From assembly GCA_021799355.1 (NCBI GenBank), contig JAJZAQ010000022.1, positions 1 through 44,260 of the forward strand: a stretch of DNA of 44,260 nt, written 5' to 3'. A program made the position numbers and the translations under genes. The first letter of the stretch is position 1, and every line of letters begins with the position of its first letter. This document shows positions 12,374 to 22,380 of this stretch, piece by piece. A model generated the notes under the pieces. It ran no database searches, was not told the origin of the DNA, and saw only the letters and a list, made by a program, of their open reading frames with translations. Source of the stretch: Pseudomonadota bacterium. Its GTDB lineage: Bacteria > Pseudomonadota > Gammaproteobacteria > Burkholderiales > Burkholderiaceae_C.

Positions 12374-13438
12374 GCCGGCAGCGTCGGCAAGCAACGGCGC
12401 CAGCGCGTCCCACACGCGCCCGGCGGAGATGCCGCGCAGGCAGTCGAGGTGTCCCAGCGGGCAGGTGCGTGCGAAGCAGGGGCTGCAGTCCAGCTGCAGC
12501 CAGACGACGGCGCTGCGGTGCGCCGCCGGCGGGGTGTGGCGGGGATCGGTCGAGCCGTACACGCCGACGGTGGGGCGCTGCAGCGCGGCGGCGATGTGCA
12601 TCAGCCCGGAATCGTTGCTCACCACCCCGCTGCTGCTGGCCAGTAAGGCGATGGCGTCGGCCAACTGCGTCGCGCCGCACAGATTGCGTACCCCCGGCGC
12701 CTGCGCGGCGATGGCCTGGCCGCTGGCGGCGTCACGCGGCGCACCGAGCACGGCCACGGCGTAGCCGGCCTGCTGCGCGCGCACGGCCAGTGCGGCGAAG
12801 TGCGCCACAGGCCACTGCTTGGCCAGGCCATATTCGGCCCCGGGGCACAGCGCGATCCAGCGCGGTGGCAGATCGAAGCGCGCGCGCGCGGCGGCGGCAT
12901 CGGCAGCGGTCACCGTCAGCACCGGCTCGGCCAGCGTCTGCGGCGTGCCCGCTGGCGCAGCAACCGCAGCGAGCGCGGCGTAGTGCCGACGCATGTCGAC
13001 GCGCGGCGCGCGGGGGATGCGGCACTGCAGCGGCGACAGCGCCAGCGGCTCGGCCAGCGGATTGGCGTCGACGGCGGTGGCCACATCGGTCAGCAGCAGA
13101 CCGCGGGCCTCGCCGGAATGACCGATGCGCCGCGGAATGCGCGCCAGCCAGGGAACGAGCCGCGATTTGACGGTGTTGCCCAAGATATAGGCGCGATCGA
13201 AACCGCTGCCGCGCACTTGCGCCGCCAGCCGCAACCGCAGCGGCAGATCCAACCGGCCGTGGGCGAACGGCGCCTCGATCACCTCGACCACACCGGGCAT
13301 GGCGCGCAGCACCGCGGCCACCCCGGGCAGGGCCAGCGCGGTCACGCGCTCGCCCCGCGCCGCCAGCAGCGCCACCAGCGGCTGCGCCATGACCGCGTCG
13401 CCGATCCACTGCGGCGCGATCAGCAACGCGCGGGTCAT
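12332..13438 (-). CDS. waaF: ADP-heptose:LPS heptosyltransferase II
   Basis: GT9-family glycosyltransferase (368 aa) that adds the second L-glycero-D-manno-heptose to the LPS inner core on the cytoplasmic side of the inner membrane. It shows the N-terminal APQWIGDAVMAQPL motif, the central CPGAEYGLAKQWPVAHFAAL nucleotide-sugar segment, and the C-terminal SNDSGLMHIAAALQRPTVGVYGSTDP signature. The ending with four cysteines (DCSPCFARTCPLGHLDC) is usual for WaaF. It is the last gene of the long minus-strand run and overlaps the CopD-like gene tail to tail by 42 bases. Identity as II rather than I rests on these motifs. Confidence 0.9.
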   Translation of the reverse strand: MTRALLIAPQWIGDAVMAQPLVALLAARGERVTALALPGVAAVLRAMPGVVEVIEAPFAHGRLDLPLRLRLAAQVRGSGFDRAYILGNTVKSRLVPWLARIPRRIGHSGEARGLLLTDVATAVDANPLAEPLALSPLQCRIPRAPRVDMRRHYAALAAVAAPAGTPQTLAEPVLTVTAADAAAARARFDLPPRWIALCPGAEYGLAKQWPVAHFAALAVRAQQAGYAVAVLGAPRDAASGQAIAAQAPGVRNLCGATQLADAIALLASSSGVVSNDSGLMHIAAALQRPTVGVYGSTDPRHTPPAAHRSAVVWLQLDCSPCFARTCPLGHLDCLRGISAGRVWDALAPLLADAAGSVPEQHRGDGAPA

Positions 13439-13451
13439 GCGGCGGCAGCGC

Positions 13452-13652
13452 TCAATGCCCGCGCACCACTTCGCCTTCGGCCAAACGGTAGCGGGTACCG
13501 CAATACGGACAGGCGGCCTCGCCGTGGGTGACGTCGATGAACACCCGCGGATGGCTGCTCCAGATCGGCATGTTCGGGTTGGGACAGTAGGCGGGCAAAT
13601 CCTTGGCCTTGAGTTCGACCACGGGCATGTCGGGCTTGGGGATGGCGCTCAT
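13452..13652 (-). CDS. CHCC zinc-finger domain protein
   Basis: Tiny protein (66 aa) of the zf-CHCC family, related to the zinc-binding subunit of mitochondrial complex I. The ligands are visible as C-P-N...H-P-R-V...C-P-Y-C-G-T-R-Y. The start has GGAG five bases upstream. It sits between ilvE and waaF, an arrangement common in Betaproteobacteria. The cellular role is not established. Confidence 0.9.
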   Translation of the reverse strand: MSAIPKPDMPVVELKAKDLPAYCPNPNMPIWSSHPRVFIDVTHGEAACPYCGTRYRLAEGEVVRGH

Positions 13653-13704
13653 GGAATCTCCGCGATACGGAACAAACCGGGTTCAAATCAGGCTGGCAAC
13701 GGAT

Positions 13705-14640
13705 TCAAACCGCCGTCAGCCAGTGCGCGTATTTCGGGTTGCGCCCGCCGACGACGTCGAAAAACGCGTTCTGGATGCGTTCGGTGATCGGCCCGCGCTG
13801 GCCGGCGCCGATGGTCACGCCGTCGAGTTCGCGGATCGGCGTGACCTCCGCGGCGGTACCGGTGAAAAACGCCTCGTCGGCAATATAGACCTCGTCGCGG
13901 GTGATGCGCTTTTCGCGGATGGTCAGGCCGAGGTCGGCGCAGATGGCAAACACCGTATTGCGCGTGATGCCGTTGAGCGCCCCCGACGACAGGTCGGGGG
14001 TGTAGAGCACACCGTCGCGCACGATGAAAATGTTTTCGCCCGCGCCTTCGGAAACAAATCCCGCTGGGTCGAGCAATAGTGCCTCGTCGTAACCGTCTCC
14101 GGTGACTTCCAGGTTGGCGAGGATGGAGTTGGTGTAATTGCTCACCGCCTTGGCGTTGCACATGGTGATGTTGACATGGTGGCGGGTGTAGCTGCTGGTC
14201 TTGACGCGGATGCCTTTTTTCAGCCCTTCCTCGCCAAGGTAAGCGCCCCAGGGCCAGGCGGCGATCATCAGGTGGATGGTGTTGCCGCGCGGGGAAACGC
14301 CGAGCTTTTTGTCGCCGATCCAGGTCAGCGGCCGGATGTAGCACGAGTCGAAACCGTTGGCGCGCACCACGTCGATCTGCGCCTGCATCGCCTGCTCCAG
14401 GGTGAAGGGAATCTGCATGCGCAGAATCTTCGCGCTGTTGAACAACCGTTCGGTGTGTTCCTTCAGCCGGAAAATCGCCGTGCCCTTGTCGGTCTTGTAC
14501 GCGCGCACGCCTTCGAACGCGCCGCAGCCGTAGTGCAGGGTGTGGGTGAGCACGTGGACCTTGGCGTCGCGCCACTCCACGAGGTTTCCGTCCATCCAGA
14601 TCTTGCCGTCGCGGTCGGACATGGAAGTGGGCATGACCAT
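13705..14640 (-). CDS. ilvE: branched-chain amino acid aminotransferase
   Basis: Fold-type IV PLP enzyme (311 aa) for the last step of valine, leucine and isoleucine synthesis. Family signatures are present: HTLHYGCGAFEGVRAY near the N-terminus, the PLP lysine in CNAKAVSNYTNS, the phosphate-binding and carboxylate region EGAGENIF, and EAFFTGTAAEVTPI. The start at 14640 has GGAG about ten bases upstream; ATGs at 14634 and 14622 are alternatives. It lies in line with the 5'-nucleotidase and gsp genes. Confidence 0.96.
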   Translation of the reverse strand: MVMPTSMSDRDGKIWMDGNLVEWRDAKVHVLTHTLHYGCGAFEGVRAYKTDKGTAIFRLKEHTERLFNSAKILRMQIPFTLEQAMQAQIDVVRANGFDSCYIRPLTWIGDKKLGVSPRGNTIHLMIAAWPWGAYLGEEGLKKGIRVKTSSYTRHHVNITMCNAKAVSNYTNSILANLEVTGDGYDEALLLDPAGFVSEGAGENIFIVRDGVLYTPDLSSGALNGITRNTVFAICADLGLTIREKRITRDEVYIADEAFFTGTAAEVTPIRELDGVTIGAGQRGPITERIQNAFFDVVGGRNPKYAHWLTAV

Positions 14641-14668
14641 GGTGTGCTGTCTCCGTGTGAGAAAACCC

Positions 14669-15604
14669 TCATTCTAGGAGCTTGCTCGCATCGCGTCGGG
14701 AGGTGACGTCGGCCGGCACCTGCCCCGCAGGCACGTGACGGGCGGCCGACTGCACGTGGCCGGACTGGTCGTCGAAGAAAAAATCGGGCTGGAATTCGCG
14801 CAGGAACGGGCCTTTGTCCAGGCCGCCAAGGAACATCGCCTCGTCGACGGCGATATTCCAGTGCATCAGCGTGCGGATGGCGCGCTCGTGCGCCGGCGCG
14901 CTGCGCGCAGTGACCAGCGCGGTGCGCAGGCGCATCGAGCTGGAACCGTCGCTGCTGACGCGCTGCAGGCGGTGCAGCGCCTCGAGCAGCGGTTTGAACG
15001 GCCCGGGCGGCAGCGGCAGCGCCGCCTTGCTTGCCTCGTGCTGCTGGAACGCGGGCAGCCCCTCACGCTGGAACACGCGTTCGGCCTCGTCGGAAAACAG
15101 CACGGCGTCGCCGTCGAAGGCGATACGCACTTCATCCGGATGCGCCTGCGAAGCCCGCGCCGACTCGGGGTAGACCTGCGCCGCCGGGTAGCCGGCGTGC
15201 AGCGCGGCGCGCACGTCCTCGGGCGAGGCGGAGAGAAACAAATTGGCCTGCAGCGCGTGCAAATACTGGTACGGCGCGCGCCCGCGGGTAAACACTCCAC
15301 GCTCGATCGGCGTGCCGTGGTGCTTGGCCGAGTTGAACACCCGCAGCCCAGACACCGGGTCGTTGCGCGACAGCAGCACGACTTCGACGCGGTCGCGCTG
15401 CTGCGCACTGGTGTTGAACGCCAGCAGCTTGCGCACGAGCTGGAACGCCACTCCGGGATGCGCCGGACGCTCCAGGCGTTCGAGCTGCAGACGCATGTAA
15501 GCGGCGTCGTCGGCCTGCTCGAACACGCGGTTTTCCTCCTCGAAGTCGAACAGCGCGCGCGAGGAAATCGCCACCACCAGCCGGTCATCCAGGTTTGCCG
15601 CCAT
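14669..15604 (-). CDS. cytosolic 5'-nucleotidase family protein
   Basis: A 311-residue protein of the 5'-nucleotidase family related to animal NT5C1 (PF06189). The N-terminal nucleophile region is atypical, but the family block VRIAFDGDAVLFSDEAERVF is clear, with acidic residues expected for metal-dependent phosphate removal; VVLLSRNDPVSGLRVFNS and FLGGLDKGPFL are further family-like segments. It probably hydrolyses nucleoside monophosphates in the cytoplasm. Only two bases separate its start from the gspF stop, so it is almost certainly in the gsp transcript, although no link to secretion is known. Confidence 0.85.
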   Translation of the reverse strand: MAANLDDRLVVAISSRALFDFEEENRVFEQADDAAYMRLQLERLERPAHPGVAFQLVRKLLAFNTSAQQRDRVEVVLLSRNDPVSGLRVFNSAKHHGTPIERGVFTRGRAPYQYLHALQANLFLSASPEDVRAALHAGYPAAQVYPESARASQAHPDEVRIAFDGDAVLFSDEAERVFQREGLPAFQQHEASKAALPLPPGPFKPLLEALHRLQRVSSDGSSSMRLRTALVTARSAPAHERAIRTLMHWNIAVDEAMFLGGLDKGPFLREFQPDFFFDDQSGHVQSAARHVPAGQVPADVTSRRDASKLLE

Positions 15605-15606
15605 GA

Positions 15607-16821
15607 CTATTTCACCAGGTTGTTCATCTGGATGATGGGCATCATCACCGCCAGCACGATGAGCAAAACCATGCCGCCCATCACCAGGATGAGCAGCGGC
15701 TCCAGAATGGTCGTCAGCGCCAGCGCGCGCCGCTGCACTTCCTGCGCATGCTGCGTGGCCGCGCGTTCGAGCATCTGCGGCAGCGTGCCGGTCTGCTCAC
15801 CCAGACGGATGAAGGTGATGAGCACGGGCGGGAAGCGCTTGTGCAGCGACAGCGCCGCCGCCAGCGAAGCGCCTTCGCGCACCAGGGCGATGGCCTCCTG
15901 CGCATCGGCCTTCAGCCGGGAGTTGCTCAGCGTGTCGCTGGCCGCCTGCAGCGCGCGCAGAATCGGCACACCGGCAGCACCGAGAATGGCCAGGGTGCTG
16001 GCAAAACGTGCCGTGTCCAGCCCACGCACCAGCCGGCCCAGTAGCGGACTGCGCAGCATGAAGGTGTCGAACGCCAGCCGCGGCCCCGGCAGTTTCATCG
16101 CCTGGGCGAAGACCACGGCGCCGAAGACGGCCAGCGCCAGCAGCACCCACCCCCAGGCGCGCAAAAAATCGGACACGGCGATCAGGCCGATGGTCAGCAG
16201 CGGCAATTTTTGGTGCGCGCCCTGGAAGACGCTGACCACCTGCGGCACGACATAGGTCAACAGCAGCACGACGACGGTGACGGCAACGAGCACGACGATG
16301 GCCGGGTAGGCGAACGCCTGCACCATTTTGCTGCGCAGCGCCTGGCGATCTTCGAGGTAGTCGGCCAGGCGCTGCATCACCATGCCCAGATCGCCGCTGT
16401 CCTCGCCGGCGGCGACCAGCGCGCGGTAGATCGGCGAAAACTCGCGCGGGTATTGCCCCAGCGCCGCGCCCAGGCTGTGCCCGGCGGACACCTCGCTTTT
16501 CAGGCTGGACAGCAGGCCGCCGACATCGGCGCGGTCGGCGTCTTCGGCCAGCGCCGCCAGCGCTTTTTCCACCGGCAGCCCGGACACCAGCAAACCGGCG
16601 AGCTGGCGGGTGAACAGCGTGCGCTCCTGGTTGTTGAGCACGCGACGGGACAGCCGCCGTCCACCCGGCTGCGCCGCCTCCTCGTGGATGCCTTCGACCT
16701 GCAACGGAATCAGCCCGCGGCTGCGCAGCAGGGTGCGGGCACCGCGCGCGCTGTCGGCTTCGAGCACGCCGGACTGCTCGGCCCCGGCGGCGTCCACGGC
16801 GGTGAAGCGGTAGGCGGACAT
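15607..16821 (-). CDS. gspF: type II secretion inner-membrane protein GspF
   Basis: Polytopic platform protein (404 aa) of the T2SS. Two copies of the T2SS-F domain (around FTRQLAGLLVSGLPVEKALA and FASTLAILGAAGVPILRALQ) each precede hydrophobic segments; three membrane helices are expected, the last near LLILVMGGMVLLIVLAVMMP. It couples the GspE ATPase to pseudopilus assembly. It starts 15 bases after gspE ends. Confidence 0.97.
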   Translation of the reverse strand: MSAYRFTAVDAAGAEQSGVLEADSARGARTLLRSRGLIPLQVEGIHEEAAQPGGRRLSRRVLNNQERTLFTRQLAGLLVSGLPVEKALAALAEDADRADVGGLLSSLKSEVSAGHSLGAALGQYPREFSPIYRALVAAGEDSGDLGMVMQRLADYLEDRQALRSKMVQAFAYPAIVVLVAVTVVVLLLTYVVPQVVSVFQGAHQKLPLLTIGLIAVSDFLRAWGWVLLALAVFGAVVFAQAMKLPGPRLAFDTFMLRSPLLGRLVRGLDTARFASTLAILGAAGVPILRALQAASDTLSNSRLKADAQEAIALVREGASLAAALSLHKRFPPVLITFIRLGEQTGTLPQMLERAATQHAQEVQRRALALTTILEPLLILVMGGMVLLIVLAVMMPIIQMNNLVK

Positions 16822-16836
16822 ACGGTGCGGTAGGGG

Positions 16837-18261
16837 TCAGTCGCGCGTGACGCGCAGCAGCTCGGCCAGACTGGTCACGCCGGCGTCGATGTAGCGCTGG
16901 CCGTCCTGCCGCATGGTGCGCATGCCGGCGGCAAGCGCCAGCTGGCGCAGCTCGGCTTCGGCCGCACGCGCGTGGATCGCCGCGCGCAGCGCGTCGTCGA
17001 CCTCGAACAGCTCGAACACCCCGGTGCGCCCGGTGTAGCCGGTGTGGTTGCACGCCGCGCAGCCCACGGCGACGAAACCCACACCGTCGGCCGCAGGCAG
17101 TTTGCACGCCGGGCACAGCACCCGCACCAGCCGCTGCGCCAGCACGCCCAGCAGCGAGGAGGCGAGCAAAAACGGCTCCACGCCCATATCGGTCAGCCGC
17201 GTGACCGCCGACACCGAGTCGTTGGTGTGCAGGGTGGCGAGCACCAGGTGGCCGGTCAGCGACGCCTGGATGGCGATCTGCGCGGTTTCGAAGTCGCGGA
17301 TTTCGCCGATCATCACCACGTCCGGGTCTTGCCGCAGGATGGCGCGCAGCGCGCGCGCGAAGCTCAGGTCGATGCGGGCGTTGACCTGGGTCTGGCCGAT
17401 GCCCGGCAGGTCGTATTCGATCGGGTCCTCGACCGTCATGATGCTGGTCGTGGCCGCGTCCAGCCGGGTGAGCGCGGAATACAGCGTGGTGGTCTTGCCG
17501 CTGCCGGTCGGGCCGGTGACCAGCAGGATGCCGTGCGGCGCGCGCACCAGCGCGTCGAAGCGTTCGAGCATGTCCGGCGCCATGCCGACGGCGTGCAGGT
17601 TGAGTTTGGCCGCCGATTTGTCCAGCAGCCGCAGCACCGCGCGCTCGCCGTGCGCGCACGGCAGCGTGGATACGCGCACGTCCAGCGTGCGCCCGCCGAT
17701 GCGCAGCGCGATGCGCCCGTCTTGCGGCAGGCGCTTTTCGGCGATGTCGAGCTGCGAAAGGATTTTGATGCGCGAAATCAGCGCGCCGTGCAGCGCCTTG
17801 TTCGGCCGCACCACTTCGCGCAGCGTGCCGTCGACGCGAAAGCGCACGACCGAGACGGATTCGTAGGGTTCGATGTGGATGTCGCTCGCCCCCTCGCGCG
17901 CGGCCTGGGTGAACAGCGCGTTGAGCATGCGGATGATGGGCGCGTCGTCGGCGGCTTCGAGCAGGTCTTCGACCGCCGGGATGTCCTGCATCAGCCGCCC
18001 CAGATCGACATCGCCCTCGACCTCGCTGATCACCGCCGCGGCGCTGCCGTCGCGCGCGGCGTAGGCCGCGCCGATGCGCGCCTGCAGATCCTCTGCCGTG
18101 GTGCGGTGTACCGCGCGCAAGGTGTACTGACGCTGCACCTCGGCCAGCGCCGCAGGGCGCGTGGCCTCGCACAGCCAGAGCTCGACCCCCTGGCCGTCGT
18201 CTTCGGCGAGCACGGCCTGGTCGCGGCAGAAGGTGTAGGGCAGAGGATGGCGGGCAGACAT
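16837..18261 (-). CDS. gspE: type II secretion ATPase GspE
   Basis: Secretion ATPase (474 aa). The Walker A motif GPTGSGKTT, the Asp box before it, the Walker B segment [16 protein letters not shown] and the His box ([13 protein letters not shown]) are all present. A zinc-binding CM domain with two CxxC pairs (LCPAC, CAAC) lies near the C-terminus. The N-terminal domain that binds GspL is short. The enzyme acts at the cytoplasmic face with GspF and GspL. Confidence 0.97.
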   Translation of the reverse strand: MSARHPLPYTFCRDQAVLAEDDGQGVELWLCEATRPAALAEVQRQYTLRAVHRTTAEDLQARIGAAYAARDGSAAAVISEVEGDVDLGRLMQDIPAVEDLLEAADDAPIIRMLNALFTQAAREGASDIHIEPYESVSVVRFRVDGTLREVVRPNKALHGALISRIKILSQLDIAEKRLPQDGRIALRIGGRTLDVRVSTLPCAHGERAVLRLLDKSAAKLNLHAVGMAPDMLERFDALVRAPHGILLVTGPTGSGKTTTLYSALTRLDAATTSIMTVEDPIEYDLPGIGQTQVNARIDLSFARALRAILRQDPDVVMIGEIRDFETAQIAIQASLTGHLVLATLHTNDSVSAVTRLTDMGVEPFLLASSLLGVLAQRLVRVLCPACKLPAADGVGFVAVGCAACNHTGYTGRTGVFELFEVDDALRAAIHARAAEAELRQLALAAGMRTMRQDGQRYIDAGVTSLAELLRVTRD

Positions 18262-18275
18262 CAGGTCGCGGCGGT

Positions 18276-20894
18276 TCAGTGTTGCGGCGTGAGGGTGATG
18301 CGCACCTGCCTGCCGCGCATTTCGGTGGCGTAATGCGTGGTCTGGCTGAGGTTGAGGATCACCCGGGTCTTGCCCTGTGCGCCAAGCACGCTGGCCGACT
18401 GCAGCGGGCCGAGATCGAGGGACTGCGGCTGGCTGCTGAGCTGCGAGTGCACCCCGGCGAAATCGAGCACCAGGCGGATGGGATCGGTCAGCGTGAACGC
18501 CGTCGGGGGGGCCGTCAGCGGGCGGGAAAAGCCCAGCTCGACCACCGTGGCACCGTCGCGCGGCAGCGCCTGCAGACTTTGCAGCACGGCATCCCCCTGC
18601 GGCGCGGCGGGCAGCGTCACGGCCGCGGCCGTGGGCGGGGCTGCCGGCGCCGCGTCATCGCCAATGGCCGGCAGCACCGGGCCGGGCAGGTCGGGCATGC
18701 CCAGTTGCGGCGGCAGTTGCGCCCGGTCTAGCAGCCCGCGCATGGCGTCGTAACGCTGCTGGCTCAGCGCCGTGCCCTGATCCTGGGTGCGCACGACGAT
18801 CGGGCGCAGAAACACCATCAGATCGGTTTTCTGCGCGCTGCGCGAATTGGAGCGAAACAGCGCGCCCAGGCCGGGAATGTCCCCCAGACCGGGAATTTTG
18901 CTGTTGTTGGAGCTGACGTTGTCCTGCATCAGCCCGCCGAGCACGATGGTCTGGCCGTCGTTGACCAGCACCGCCGTCTGGATCGAGCGCTTGTTGGTGA
19001 TGATGCCCGCAGCGTTGGTGGTGCTGGAAATGCTCGACACTTCCTGATAGACGTCCATCTTGATCGCGCCACCGGAGGTGATTTGCGGCCGCACCTTGAG
19101 CGTCAGGCCGACGTCCTTGCGCTCGATGGTCTGAAACGGTGTGACCGTGGCACTCGACCCGGTCTGCGCATACTGCCCGGTGACGAAGGGCACGTTCTGG
19201 CCGACGACGATTTTCGCCTCCTCGTTGTCCAGGGTCATGAGGTTGGGCGCGGACAGGATGTTGGCGCCATCCTGCGTCTGCAAAAAGTTGGCCAGCAGGC
19301 CTAGCGTGGCAAAGCCGGCGACGTTGTGCAGCACGCCGATGTTCAGGCCGTTGGGGATGGCCAGCGTGCCATTGGCGATCGCCGTGCCCGTCGCGCTGCC
19401 GCCGCCGGAAATCGCCGCCTGCAGATTGATGATGTTGCTGCCGCCGGTGCCGAAGTTGCTGCCGCCGTAAATCGCGTTGTTGTTGCCCGCGCTGCCGGCA
19501 ATGGCCTGCCACTGAATGCCCAGCTGCGCCGCCTTGTTGGCGTCGACCTCGGCAATCAGCGCCTCCACATACACCTGCGAGCGGCGCACGTCCAGACGCT
19601 CGATCACCCGGCGCAGTTGCAGGTACACCGGCGGCGGCGCGTTGATGATCAGCGCGTTGAGCGCGTTGTCGGCGTACACCGTGCCCCCCTGCGGCAGCGG
19701 CACGCTGCTGTCACCGGCGGTCGAGGCGAATTCCGGCGCCTGCCCCAGGCCGGGGCTGGTGCTGCTGCCCGCGCCACCCGCTGCCGACGGATTGTTGTTG
19801 CCCGAACCCATGGTTTGCGTGCCGGCCTGTGCCCGGGTTTGCTGCCCCGCGCCCGACGCACTGCCGGCGCTTTGCGCCGCGAGCACGCCGCGCAGGGTGC
19901 GCGCCAGGTCGGCGGCGTTGGCGTTGCGCAGGTAGACCACGTGGATGTTGTCCTCGTCGGCCTGCGGACGGTCCAGGCGGTGGATCATCTGCTCGATTTC
20001 GGACAGTTGCGCGCCGTTGGTCGCACGCACGATCAGCGAATTGCTCGAGTTTTCCGGCAGGATGACCGCGCGCATCGCCCCGCTGCCGCCCAGTGCCGCC
20101 TGGTTGACCGGCACACCGGGCGCGCCGGCAGTCCCGGCAGACACGGTCTGCATGTCGATGAGTTTTTGCAGCGTCGGCGCCAGGTCGCTGGCCACGGCGT
20201 AGTTCAGCGGCACCACGGTGACTTCGGTGCCGGTGGGCACGTCGAGCGCGGCGATGATGCGGGCGATGCGCTTCAAGTTGTCGGCGTAGTCGGTGACCAC
20301 CAGCGCGTTGCCCGCCGGGCTGACGTTGATGGTGTTGTTCGGCGAAATCAGCGGTCGCAGCACCGGCAGCAGGCTGCTGGCCGAGGCGTTGCGCAACTGG
20401 AAGATCTGCGTCACCACCTGGTCGCCACGCCCCGGAATGTGCGACGGCGCCAGCCCCACCCCCACCGGGCCGCTCTGCAATTTGGCATCGGCCTCGGGGA
20501 CGACCTGGTACACCCCGTCGTGTTCGACCACGGCGAACCCGGCCAGGCGCAACTGCGTCAGCAGCGCCTGGAACACCTTTTGCGGCGGCACCGGCTTTTC
20601 GAACTGCAGCGTGACCTGCCCGCGCACCCGCGGATCGACGATGAAATTGCGCCCGGTGGCCGCGGCCACGGCCTGCACCGCGCTGGCGATGTCGGCGTTG
20701 ACCAGATTGATGGTCAGATCCCCGTTGGCGTTGCGCGTCGCGCCCCCGCCTGGCGCAGGCGCCGCGCGGCCCGGCGCCTGCGCCAGCACCGGCTGCACCG
20801 TCAGCAGCGAGGCCAGAAGCAGCGGCAGCAAGCGCCCGGGCACGGCAGGTCTGGCGGCCCCCGGTCGGCGACTGAAATGCAGAAAACGCAGCAT
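18276..20894 (-). CDS. gspD: type II secretion secretin GspD with an extra C-terminal AMIN-like domain
   Basis: Outer-membrane secretin (872 aa) that forms the exit pore. A signal peptide ends near VLAQA; then come N0 ([20 protein letters not shown]), N1-N3 with a Gly/Ser/Asn-rich loop (about 345-395), and the secretin domain ([10 protein letters not shown] to [13 protein letters not shown]). After a Pro/Ala linker, residues about 763-872 form an extra domain ([40 protein letters not shown]) that matches the AMIN pattern. AMIN domains bind peptidoglycan and normally lie at the N-terminus of PilQ or AmiC. A normal pilotin-binding S-domain is not evident. The domain call comes from pattern reading. 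Confidence 0.95.
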   Translation of the reverse strand: MLRFLHFSRRPGAARPAVPGRLLPLLLASLLTVQPVLAQAPGRAAPAPGGGATRNANGDLTINLVNADIASAVQAVAAATGRNFIVDPRVRGQVTLQFEKPVPPQKVFQALLTQLRLAGFAVVEHDGVYQVVPEADAKLQSGPVGVGLAPSHIPGRGDQVVTQIFQLRNASASSLLPVLRPLISPNNTINVSPAGNALVVTDYADNLKRIARIIAALDVPTGTEVTVVPLNYAVASDLAPTLQKLIDMQTVSAGTAGAPGVPVNQAALGGSGAMRAVILPENSSNSLIVRATNGAQLSEIEQMIHRLDRPQADEDNIHVVYLRNANAADLARTLRGVLAAQSAGSASGAGQQTRAQAGTQTMGSGNNNPSAAGGAGSSTSPGLGQAPEFASTAGDSSVPLPQGGTVYADNALNALIINAPPPVYLQLRRVIERLDVRRSQVYVEALIAEVDANKAAQLGIQWQAIAGSAGNNNAIYGGSNFGTGGSNIINLQAAISGGGSATGTAIANGTLAIPNGLNIGVLHNVAGFATLGLLANFLQTQDGANILSAPNLMTLDNEEAKIVVGQNVPFVTGQYAQTGSSATVTPFQTIERKDVGLTLKVRPQITSGGAIKMDVYQEVSSISSTTNAAGIITNKRSIQTAVLVNDGQTIVLGGLMQDNVSSNNSKIPGLGDIPGLGALFRSNSRSAQKTDLMVFLRPIVVRTQDQGTALSQQRYDAMRGLLDRAQLPPQLGMPDLPGPVLPAIGDDAAPAAPPTAAAVTLPAAPQGDAVLQSLQALPRDGATVVELGFSRPLTAPPTAFTLTDPIRLVLDFAGVHSQLSSQPQSLDLGPLQSASVLGAQGKTRVILNLSQTTHYATEMRGRQVRITLTPQH

Positions 20895-20967
20895 GGCGGC
20901 GGTCCTCGTGTTCTATCTGGTCAGATCGGTGGGAATCGGTGTCGCACGGTCAGGGCCGCCACCGCGC

Positions 20968-21825
20968 TCACAGCGCGATACGCACGTGATCGCCCTCGGG
21001 GCGGCCGAGCAGGGACAGCAGATTGGCCATCGCCGCCTCGCTGCCCGGCGCCGCCCGGGCGGTGCCGGCAAACTGCAATGCCTGCCCGTTCCACACCCCC
21101 TTGCCCTGCAGCAGCAGCGGCCCTTTGTCGCTGCGCAGCTCCACCTGCGCCTGCGCCCCCTGCCCGGTGACGGTCAGCGTGTAGCTGCCGATCGGGGCGA
21201 CCATGCTCAGCCGCGACGCCACGTCGGGCAAATCGAGCTGCACCGACCCGCCCAGGCGCAAACGGCCGGTCACCGATTCTAGGTGCACGCCACGGAGCAT
21301 GAAACGCGCCTGTCCGCGCAGCGCAACGGTATTCCACGGCGTGCCCAGGCCGTCGAGCACCGACAACGGCAGCGTCCCCTCCCACGCAGCGTCCGCCGGC
21401 TGTCCGGCCGGCTGCAGCGCCACCGTGGTCTGCGACCAGCCGAGGCGCACGCCGACGGCCAGCGGCTGCGGCGACACCGCAGGCCAGTCGATGCGCACCA
21501 GCAGCCGGCCGCGCCACAGCCCGCCCAGGGACACCGTCCAGCGCAGCATCCCCGGCACAGCCGTGGCACCGCGGCTGCCGGCGCCCCCTTCGAGCACCAG
21601 CAGCGCCGCACCGTCGCGCCAGCTGCCCTGCGGCTGCGCCAACAGCACATGCTGGCCGCTGGCGGCCCAGACCGCCGCGCTCAGCCAGCTCGCCGGCGCC
21701 TGCCATAGCAGCGCCCACAGTGCTCCCAGCGCGGCGGCCAGCCACAGCCAGCGGCGGCTGGGTTTGCGCAGACGCCGCGCGGGTTTGCCCCCGCCGCGCG
21801 CTGCCGCTGCACGCACGCCGGCCAT
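20968..21825 (-). CDS. gspN: type II secretion protein GspN
   Basis: GspN (285 aa), a bitopic inner-membrane protein found in some T2SS clusters. A basic N-terminal tail is followed by one membrane helix (WLWLAAALGALWALLW) and a beta-rich periplasmic domain ending in the typical LLGRPEGDHVRIAL. It starts directly after the gspM stop. Its exact role is unsettled. A 73-bp gap separates it from gspD. Confidence 0.88.
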   Translation of the reverse strand: MAGVRAAAARGGGKPARRLRKPSRRWLWLAAALGALWALLWQAPASWLSAAVWAASGQHVLLAQPQGSWRDGAALLVLEGGAGSRGATAVPGMLRWTVSLGGLWRGRLLVRIDWPAVSPQPLAVGVRLGWSQTTVALQPAGQPADAAWEGTLPLSVLDGLGTPWNTVALRGQARFMLRGVHLESVTGRLRLGGSVQLDLPDVASRLSMVAPIGSYTLTVTGQGAQAQVELRSDKGPLLLQGKGVWNGQALQFAGTARAAPGSEAAMANLLSLLGRPEGDHVRIAL

Positions 21826-22380
21826 TCATCCGCCCTCCGCGCCCAGCCGCGACAAATGCACCGTGCCGTCGAGCAGGCCGGACGCGCCGCGCCGCAGCTC
21901 GGCGGCATCGACCTGAGCCGACCAGTCGCGCCGCGCCGCCTGCACCAGCGCCACCAGCGTCGCCGGCCGCAGCGCCGCAAGCTGCAGAGTGACCTCCCCG
22001 GGCAAAACCTGCACCTGCACTTTGGCCTTGGGATCGACGCGCCGGAACCAGTCGAGCAGCGCCGCCTGCAAGTCGCCGCTGAATGCCGGCACTGCAGGCG
22101 CCGTGCGCAACGCGGCAAGCTGCTGCGCCTGCTGCTGCAGCACCTGCACCTGCTGCTGCAGGCTGGCGATGCGTGGCGGCGCGGTGTGCAGCGTGCGCCA
22201 CGCCGGACGCACGGCCAGCACCCACAACACCGCAGCCAGCACCACGGCCGCGGCCGTGGCGACGAGCACGCGCTCGCGCGGCGACAGCGCCGCCCAGCGC
22301 CGGCGGCTGGCGGCCACGGTCTGTGGCAGACCGCGGTACCACAGCGCCGACAGGGAAGCGACACGGCCGTTGGCGCTCAC
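21826..22380 (-). CDS. gspM: type II secretion protein GspM
   Basis: GspM (184 aa), the partner of GspL in the inner-membrane platform. A cytoplasmic N-terminus with LSPRERVLV is followed by one membrane helix (about 38-57), a Gln-rich coiled coil (IASLQQQVQVLQQQAQQLAAL) and a ferredoxin-like periplasmic domain. Its ATG overlaps the gspL stop by four bases (ATGA), which indicates coupled translation. Confidence 0.9.
   Translation of the reverse strand: MSANGRVASLSALWYRGLPQTVAASRRRWAALSPRERVLVATAAAVVLAAVLWVLAVRPAWRTLHTAPPRIASLQQQVQVLQQQAQQLAALRTAPAVPAFSGDLQAALLDWFRRVDPKAKVQVQVLPGEVTLQLAALRPATLVALVQAARRDWSAQVDAAELRRGASGLLDGTVHLSRLGAEGG

Noticed and set aside
16972-18333. Long plus-strand open frame opposite gspE
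   Set aside because: Shadow of a well-conserved ATPase; no recognisable domain and typical antisense composition.
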